From contig NC_056033.1 in NCBI RefSeq assembly GCF_004379255.2, forward strand, positions 34,994,719-35,058,718: 64,000 bases of DNA, in the 5' to 3' direction. Shown piece by piece: positions 50,785-60,100 of this stretch. Source of the stretch: Salvia splendens. Taxonomy: Eukaryota; Streptophyta; Magnoliopsida; Lamiales; Lamiaceae. Positions within the stretch are counted from its first letter, which is position 1, and each line of letters opens with the position of its first letter. Under the pieces are notes generated by a model. It was given only the letters and a program-made list of their open reading frames with translations. It was not told the DNA's origin and ran no database searches. Both the position numbers and the translations under genes were made by a program.

Positions 50785-51680
50785 TAGGGCTGGCAAAATA
50801 TACCGTAATACCGAAATACCGCACTTATCGTACCGAAAAAATACCGAAAATACCGAATTTGCGGTACGGTATGATACCGTACCGATAGATTTCGGTACGG
50901 TAAAGGTATAGATTTTCCTATACCGCGGTATACCGCAATATACCGCATTTACACTATTTGCCAAAAATTTTATATATATGTTGTATTTAAAATTTATATA
51001 AAAAATAGTTAATATGCTAAAATTCCTAACCCTACTTTCATATTTTAGTTCAACCGCCCCAACCCCAAACACACTTATGCAAGTCCACTGTATAGATTTG
51101 ATTATGGTGTAGTTCAGGGGCGGAGCTAGAAATTTGTAGGAAAGGGGGCAAATTTACATAAGAAGGAATTTTAAAATCTTGAGGAGGGGCATTTAGTAGA
51201 AGATTAAAAGAAATTAATTTAAAATAGGTATATAAATACATGAGATGGAAAATATGAGGTGGGGCAATTGCCCCTCTTTTGTCCCATGTAAATCCGCCCC
51301 TGGTGTAGTTTTAATCTTTTGGATATTATTTAAATAAGTAAAATTTTATTTAAAATATTTGGCTATAATAGAATTTTTTGGGTATGAAACACAAGTATTA
51401 CGGTATGTCATACCTTATTTTGGTATACCGTACTCGGTATGTCATACCTTATTTCGGTATAATGTAAAAGTACGGTATACAGCAATACGGTATGGTATAC
51501 CGCATAAACGGTATGGTAACGGTATCGAAAAATAATCATACTGAATTTTGCGGTATACCGCAAGGAGGTATACCGAAAAATTCGGTAAAGTATAGGTATG
51601 ACATTTTCTCATACCGCAATTTACGGTACGGTATGCGGTATGACATTTTGAGTGCGGTATACCGTACCGTGCCACCCCTA
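50785..51680. mobile_element. Non-autonomous hAT element, TACCG-rich, 896 bp with insert
   Basis: Ends TAGGGCTGGCA and (inverted right end) TAGGGGTGGCA; perfect 8-bp target duplication AATTCAAC at 50777-50784 and 51681-51688. The subterminal regions consist of dense GGTATACCG/CGGTACGG words on both strands, a likely transposase-binding array. It has no coding capacity. A second hAT MITE sits inside it. Confidence 0.88.
51115..51302. mobile_element. 188-bp hAT MITE nested in the preceding element
   Basis: CAGGGGCGGA and TCCGCCCCTG form a perfect 10-bp terminal inverted repeat. GTGTAGTT on both sides (51107-51114; 51303-51310) is a perfect 8-bp target duplication. It inserted after the outer element. 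Confidence 0.92.
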
Positions 51681-51688
51681 AATTCAAC

Positions 51689-53675
51689 TGTGTTATAAAA
51701 TTCATAAACTTTGAGCTTGTAGCCAATTTTACTTAAATAGATACTTGGCATGGCAAGTTAGATTATGAGTTTATAAAATCAAAACGAGGAGACAAGTCAA
51801 TTTATCAAAACGAGATTGTTTCGACTGTGATCGGGCCATTGGTAATCGTACCTAGTTTTAATTTTGAGGAATATGGCGCCAAGCCAAGTGAGCATTTCCC
51901 TCTTAATTTCCAAATCACACATTGTCGCATCCTTCCTTCAAATAAGATTCATCAAATGAGTGACTTGAAACCTCGTCGAGACCACACTCATTCTCAGACG
52001 AATCCTACTGGAGTTTGTGTGATTGATTACATGTTTTTTTTTTTTTTATTATTATTATTACGAGCATCTATTAATATTGTATAAATCGTTTGAATGCATG
52101 AATTGGGTGTTTGAGGGATTAACGATAAGAGAATCGTGGTAATTAGGAGAAGAGTTTCTCTATTGATTGGGCCGGGGTGGTGAAGCTAGCCTCGATTTTG
52201 GTGCAGAGAGCAAGATAATAGTGAGATAGCAATCGCCAGAACTCGGGAAGGCGGCCACATATGAAGTGTGAGCGCGCAGCTTGAGCCAAAACAATTGTAT
52301 AGGTTCTCAATCATATTATATCAAAGTTCATAATAGTCATAAAAATAACAGTTGTTAAGTCATAATAGTACTTTCTTTAAAATATTATGCTCGAACGATG
52401 GCATTACTTCCATCAGTAAAGCATAATTATTTTAGTTGTATGATTTTGTATTGAATGAGAATCAAAATGATTTTCCGTCTTAAATGGGCCCCCGTATAAT
52501 ATCCACACATTTATATTGGGCTCAGATATAGTTTTGTTTACTGTTCATACTCCCGTTGGAAAAGTAAAAGAAAAAAAGGTAGTACTATTTGAGTCCATGT
52601 AACACAAACCACTTTCTTAATTCACATTTGATTATATTCAAGCTACAAAATCTTGTTTTACATAAATCAAAATTTTACTAAACACATCGTTTGAACACTG
52701 TCCATTTCAATGCACAAATACGAGTACATAAACGATCAACAACAACAACAACTATACTAATGTAGCATAAACACTCTAACAACAAACACGTCTTTCTACA
52801 AATGGGAGAAACAGAGTTTCATTGTGAACGGTGTTGGTGAACTAACTTTCACTATAACTACAGCTTAATCGATTATATATCAATTGGTGAAGTGGGTGAG
52901 ATCATGATTGCACACATATATGGATTACCAATTCAATGTAGTCTGGAAATGGACTTTTGCCGCGTTTCTCCCCAGCAAGCATACACAAAAGCACAATCAC
53001 GCACAAGTGTTTAAATAGAAATTTATCCGAGCGTATCGACTTCTGCTGCATTTCTCCGCAAAATCGAACTCATGGTAATGAGCCTCACTCACAACAAAAT
53101 ACCTATGTCATTCTGTGTACGATAGAATGGAAGAAGGGTAGAATGAGATAAATACTTAGGTCATTCTTTATTATTTCATCCAATAGTACTATTCCCGTTA
53201 CTTAGATAGGAATATAATTGATAAATATTGGTGACTCTCGGATAGAGTAAAAGAATGGAAAGATCCATTTGACAATGAACTATTGATTCTAAGCCATCTC
53301 TGACAATCAATCAATAATTCGAAGTGATTTTGTTTAATGTTCTTATTAAACTATCGTTTATACTATATTAATATAGGAAGATCCATTGGAAAGGAAGAAA
53401 CACCTTTGTAAAAATAGAATGAAGGTAGGAAATAAGTAACAATTACAAAACCAGGATGAACTTTTTTTTTATCGAGATGAATGATGGACTTCGAGATTAA
53501 TTTAACTTAACGCCAACAAATTGTTGCATTCATGGCTAATTATGCATTTTTTTGATATATTAGAATATCTTAGAAGAAATACGAGAAGTAATAGTTCTAT
53601 CATTGTAGGAGTAAATATTTTATACAAATGATATTCGAGGACTTGAATTGGCAATAGATTAAATAATGAGTAGTA
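51689..53675. other. AT-rich intergenic region
   Basis: No gene recognised. A poly-T run followed by ATT repeats lies near 52034-52062. Short open frames have no domain. Confidence 0.45.
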
Positions 53676-53850
53676 CTCCTTCCGTCCCGTGCTACTCGCT
53701 CGTTTGCTTTTCGTCACGGAGATTAAGGAATGAGTGTATAGTAAAGTCAACAATTGCGGCTATATGTGATAATTTTTACTAAAAATGGAAAGAGTGCAAA
53801 TAACTTAGGACGCCCAGAAAGGAAATAAGTGCAAGTAACACGGGACGGAG
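53676..53850. mobile_element. Stowaway-like MITE, 175 bp
   Basis: CTCCTTCCGTCCC at the left and GGGACGGAG at the right are inverted, flanked by TA (53674-53675; 53851-53852). This is the standard plant Stowaway/mariner MITE terminus. Confidence 0.88.
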
Positions 53851-53852
53851 TA

Positions 53853-54142
53853 TTTAAAATCTTACTACTATAAACATTATGCGCCAAATTGAAGATCAGA
53901 AATTTCATTCGAAAAATAAACGTCTGTGAAAAGCAAAGCATATGTATTTCTTCGATGGCGCGAACAGGAAACTTACCTTGGATACCCATTCCAAGCATCG
54001 ATCTTATATTTACTCGAAAGAAATGAAAAACCCAATTGTTTATAGATTTTGAGAATTTTTTTTTGCAACGGTGATTTTTATCCATTTCCTGGGCAGATAA
54101 TTCAATTATTGTGAGGTAGCAGAAATTGGGGAAATTTTAGAG
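53853..54142. other. Upstream region of the LRAT-domain gene
   Basis: Expected to hold the promoter and 5' UTR. No clear TATA box was chosen. Confidence 0.4.
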
Positions 54143-57100
54143 ATGGGTTTGCTCTCAAACAGAGTGGAGCGAAATGAGATCAAACCAGGGGATCATATCT
54201 ACACTTACCGAGCTGTCTTTGCATACTCTCATCGTGGTTAGTTTATCGAATGTCTTTCTTTTTTCTTTGTGTGTCTGCGATTATCATTCTGCAAATAAAG
54301 GGAGCTGCCAATGTTGGCTGTCAATTGTTATTAATTCTTGCTGAATTTCTCCTTATTATTAGTTTCTTGAATGTGCTTTGATGGTTTGGCGAATTTTTGA
54401 TGGTAGTAAATGCAGGTAAAAGAAAATATAGATCACGACACAAGGAATTACGTGGTTCGATTTACTGAGGTAAATCTACGTCCACGGGAAGAAAGGAGGG
54501 CAAGATTGTATTGCTTGATCTGGTTTACAGCTTACAAATACAGACTTGCTATATGATCTTTGATGTCTAGAGAGCTCTTTTTCTCCTTCCTAGTCTATCT
54601 GATCTAAGTTCTATTTATACATTGAACTAAGATCGTGGCTTGCATCACCACTAACTAGGTCGTGGCTTACATCATCACTAATTAGGTCGTGGCTTACATC
54701 ATCACTAATTAGATCGTGGATGTCGTGGAGGTCATGAGATCCTGCATGGGTCCACCACTAAATAGATCGTGTAGTGGAGGTCGTGGAGGTTCTGCATGAG
54801 TCCACTATCTCCCAGTTCGGTTGAAAACTGAGACCGAACTGCTGAACTATTGCCGAGCAGCTTTTGCCGATCTGAGAGTAGAGCTTGATTGGTCGGCTTT
54901 TACCGAGCTGTAGGCTGGGGCCGAACTCTTTGGTAATGCCGAACTGATACTCTTCCTTGGGCTTTGGGCTGATGGGCCGTCACTGCTATTGGGCTTGTTT
55001 AGTACGTACCCCATCACTACCCCCCCCCGAAAAGCGAAGTGAATCACTTCGGCGAAGCGAGTCACTTCGGCATTCTGGATAAAGGTACGGGGGAGGCTGA
55101 CGTTAGGGGACGTGCCTTGCGCGTGACTGCATTAAATGCGACAGTAAAATCCGGCCGTTGAATCCTGAAAAGGTGGGATTCGAAACGGTGCGATGATTTT
55201 GAAATCTTCTCCGAATCTGATAAATACGTCCTTTCTTCATCAGTTGAACACTTTTGCTATTGCTTCTTCTGCATTCTCTCTCTTTTGCGTAAAAATTTCC
55301 TTCCGCTTTCAAGAATTTCTTCAGAATTTCTTCAGACTTTCAAAGAGTAAGAACTATGTCTTCTTCTTCTTCTTCTGAGTCAGGTAGCGGTAGGAAAGGG
55401 GATAAGGGATCTTCTAGCCGGAAAGAATCCGGGGAGAAGACCGTAGAGTATTTTCACAGCATCTTGAGTAAGGATACTGTGATATCCCTACACGAAAAAT
55501 ATTTTTTTCCTGGGGGGAAGGTTGCGATTCCCGACGACCTTCATAGGGCTGACTCGCCGCCGGAGGGTTACGCCACCGTTTATGAAGCCGGCTTGGAATG
55601 CGGGCTTCGTTTCCCTCTTCCCCCTGCCTTTGTAGAGCTGCTTGATTTTTTTCAACTCCCTTTAGGTCAGGTGACTCCGAACTCTTGGAGGCACTTATCG
55701 GCCTTTGCTGCCGAACTGCGTAGGCTAGATAAGGATCTGTCTCTGAGGGCAATCCTTAATTTCTTCCAGTTTAAGAGAAAAGGATCTTGGTTTTACTTGA
55801 TCCCTTTACAGCCTTTTAGGGCCTTCTGCAAAACCAAGTGGCCAAAGTGGCAACATCGCTTCTTTTTTTATAATAGGACAGCGGCTCCGGGCTTTCCCTG
55901 GAGAGGGCCGAAGTCCGTGATTCCTCATCCTCGGTTAGAACCGTTGGACGAGCTCGAGGGCGAGCTCAATAAGATTCCTATGATTAGGAAGCAGTACCTG
56001 GAGTCTGAGCTCGTCAAGGGCGACTTCGTGTTCGACTCCTCGTCTTCGGACGAAGAGACTGAGGGTGAGGAATTCTTTTTTATGCATTACTGCCTTGACG
56101 ACGAAAACTAACCTTGTTTTCTTGCTTTTTGGCAGTGAACTTGCTAAACAAGCTCGGTCGCAAATCCTCCGAATCTAAGGAACCGGAGAGGCCGAAAACC
56201 ACCAGCTCGGCGTCTGATGCCGAGAAGAATCCGAAGAGGCAAAAGACCTCTTCGGATCCAAAGAAGCCGGAGTCGACTTCGGCAAATAGGAAGGGGAAGA
56301 CCCAGAAGCCCCCAAGAGCGCCGGAGAAAGACGTGGTCTTGGCGCCTCCTTCGGAACATATCTGTGAGCCCTTTTTATGGCCCACGGACTTCGCCGAGGT
56401 GAATTCTCTTCTTGATTTTCTGGCCTTGCTTTTTTCCTGTATTTTTTGTGGCCCCTCGGTTGACTTTTTCCTTTTTCCATTTTCAGAGGAACGATATGTT
56501 CTCCAAGCTCGTCGCCGTTGAACTCTCCAAAGCGTCCAACGATTATGCTGAGATGCAGAGGAAGTTGGCGGCTGCTCGTCACCAGGCCGAACAGGCTAAG
56601 GCAGACTTTGAGAAGGCCAGAGCTGCTAAGATCTCGGCCCAGGATGAAGCCCAGTTTGCCAAAAACCAGCTCGTCATCCAGCGAGAGCAGACGAAACGGA
56701 GGGATGCTGCCGCCGTGGTTGCCCAAGGGGAGGTTCTCCGTGCTTTCGCGGAGAAACTCTTTCTGAGCAATCAATTTTCGGCCTTTGTCGGTGATCTGCT
56801 GAAACTGATGACCGATAATGCCGAGCAGGGGCCCGAAGTCGTCCTGCCGCTGTACGGCCGAGAGATAACAGCTCGTCTCCAGAGTCTGCCGATCCTTGAG
56901 GAGCTTGCTTCGTCCTCGGTCCTGCTTTCTGCTGACCGAGTTCGTAGTTGCCGAGCTGACCGGGACGAGAATATGGAGGCTATCTTTGCCTCCTTAGGGC
57001 CAGTTTCACCCGCTCCAATTTTCCACGGAGAGGGTGAGACCGAGCAGCTTGATCAGCAGACCGGAGACAGGCAGGCCGAGCAAGAGGTGCTGCTGATCGG

Positions 57101-60100
57101 TGATGGGGGCACCGAGCAGGCTGGGGGGAGCAGGGAGGCCGAGGCTGAAGCTGAGGCAGACAAGGAGAAGGAAGCTGAACCTCACCGAGGAGCCGGAGAC
57201 GAAGCTGGCGGAGTATGATTTCGTCTCCCTTCTCTTAGTTTAGTTTCTTCCTTGTTGTAAAATGCCTTGAAGCCCTCCTTGTGTAAAAAAATTTTTTTCT
57301 TATGAATGAAAAAATTCTTCTTTCTGCACTTGTGTCTTCGTATAGCTTTTCGTACTCTCTTTTACTCCTGTTGTGGTTTACTACCTGCTCAGTAAACTGA
57401 AATGCCGAACTGACATAGGCTGCTTTGTATTCTTAACTCTTAAGGAGCTGGAGGTACTTCACTGGAAGCGGCTGTACTCTTCCGCTTTAGACGAAGCTGA
57501 GAAAAAAGCCATAGCTGACCAGATGAAGAATGACGAACTCTTGGCTTGTTTAGTGAAGCTGGAGGCCGACAATAAGGACTTAGAGTCCGAAAAGAAAGAT
57601 CTGGAGGCCGAACTGAATACTGCTGTCGCTGAGAGGACTGCGTATGAGGATTTCATCAGCAGGCGCGGGGGAATGACCATCTCTGAAGTTCAGGAACGAG
57701 TTGACGAACTGTGGGAGGAATATCATGTACTCCGGAGGAACAATGCGCTGGAGAGCTCGGCTTGCCAACAAGTCGTGAAATCATTGCGGCGTTGGGCTTC
57801 TCGGTACGACATCGTTCTTTCCCGGCGTCCTTCAATCGAGAGATTCCTTAGGCATTTCCCGCCAACAGATGCTCATACTCCAGCTCAAACCTCTGATCCA
57901 CTTGCTCAAAATCCTACTCCAAATCAGCAACGAACTCAGGAGCAACCGGAAACGTCAAGACGAGAACGGACTCAGGAGCAACCGGAAACGTCAAGACAAG
58001 GACGGACTGAAGTTCGTAGAGGAGCTGTGATTATGAGTGAGCAAGATCAACAAATGCTTCGTGAAGAGACTCTTCGCCGCCGAGGTGCCAGAACTTCCCG
58101 GACTCAAGGAAGAGGCGGTAGGTCGATCAGAGCATCTCGTCGACCTGCTTATTCTTCAGCTGCCCGGAACGCCCGAACTCGGCTTCACGAGGATTTTTTG
58201 AATAGATGGCTCAACTTTAGCAACCAGGGACAGTAGAATAGTCCTTTGTAATAGCGTAACGCCTTCTCGTAGGGCAGCGGAGTTGTATGCCGAACAAGTT
58301 TTAATAAATGAAATCTTCATTTCGCTTCTATCACTGCGTATTTACAGCTCAGCGAAAAAATTTCATCGTGCTCGTCCTCGGTCTTATGAAGTAAACTTCT
58401 TTGACCGGACTCGTCCTCGGTCTTATGAAGTAAGCTTCTTTGACCGGACTCGTCTTTGGTCTTATGAAGTAAACTTCTTTGACCGGACTTGGTCCTCGGT
58501 CTTATGAAATAAACTTCTTTGACCGGACTCGTCTTTGGTCTTATGAAGTAAACTTCTTTGACCGGACTCGTCTTTGGTCTTATGAAGTAAATTTCTTTGA
58601 CCGGACTAAGCTTGTGTCCTAATTTGGCGAGTTTTATCGCTCGGATCGGACTTTCCCTTGTCCTAATTTGGGGATCGGACTTTCCCTTGTCCTAATTCGG
58701 CGAGTTTTATCGCGTGGATCGGACTTTCCCTTGTCCTAATTCGGCGAGTTTTATCGCGTGGATCGGACTTTCCCTTGTCCTAATTCGGCGAGTTTTATCG
58801 CGTGGATCGGACTTTCCCTTTGTTGCAGTTCGTTTCAGACGAACTGCTTGTTTCTTAAGCTGAATTGTGGTCTTGTATCCTCCTTAGAAGCTTGGACTCA
58901 CAATCGTTGGCTTATATATGTTCTAAAAAGGGGATCAGCCTTCGAAGAACAAGATACCTCAGTAACATTTGTAAGAGACGACACGCACATAGACAGACAA
59001 AACGTACATAGACAAACAAAACGCACATAGACAAACAAAACGCACATAGACAAACATGAAAAACAAGTAAAAAACAAAGAAAGCACATACCCCTAGGACC
59101 GAACTAGACACAAGACTGACTGACCGGACTGTCTCTTACAAATGGAACTTCTTGAGGTTGGAAATGTACCATGTTCGGGGTACTTGTTCTCCTGACATGT
59201 GAGTCAATTTATAAGACCCTTTGCCGAGGACTTCTGACACCCGATATGGACCTTCCCATGTGGGTTCGAGTTTGCCCAGCTTTTCTGCTCGGCTTACTTC
59301 GTTGTTTCTCAAGACGAGATTTCCCACTTGAAATTGCAGCTTTTTCACCTTTTGGTTATAATACCGGGCTACTTGCTCCTTGTACTTGGCTGCTTTTATG
59401 CAGGCCAATTCTCTTCTTTCTTCGGCCAGATCTAGTTCGGCTCTCAGTCCGTCATCATTCATTTCTGAGGAGAAATTTAGAGTTCGGGGACTGGGTACGC
59501 CGATCTCAACCGGAATCACGGCGGGCGGGCGGCTTCTCAGGATTGAGACGTGGCCCCAATCGGTCTTGCACCGGAGTCCTTTGAATCCTTTTAAAAGGAG
59601 TTCGGCGAGGATGTCCCTGATCGCCAAAAGGAGTTCGGCGAGGATGTCCCTGATCGCTATGATCGGGCTTCCTCCCGTCTCCTCGGGATGAGCTGTCTAA
59701 AGACCGTTTGCGACGGTCTGCCTCATCGGCACGGGAGAACTGGTCCGCAATGTCCCACATCTCTTGAGCTGTTTGCGGACTGCATTCCACGAGCTTTCTG
59801 TAGAGAGCTCCGGGCAGGATTCCATTTTGGAATGCCGAAATGACAAGTAGATCATTGAGATCATCTACTTGTAGGCATTCCTTGTGGAACCTCGTCATAA
59901 AGTCGCTGATCTTTTCGTCGCGACCTTGACGTGTAGAAAGCAGCTGAGCCGAAGTGATTCGGGCTTCCGCTTTCTGAAAGAACCTCATGTGGAAAGCATC
60001 CATTAGATCTCGGTAAGATCTAATGCTGCCTTGGGGGAGGCTATCGAACCACCTTCTTGCGTTCCCGATAAGCAGCTCGGGAAACAGCTTGCACATATGG

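Noticed and set aside
58371..58820. Regular repeats that could suggest a CRISPR array
   Set aside because: The units abut or vary without unique spacers, and the context is a plant retrotransposon. They are minisatellites.
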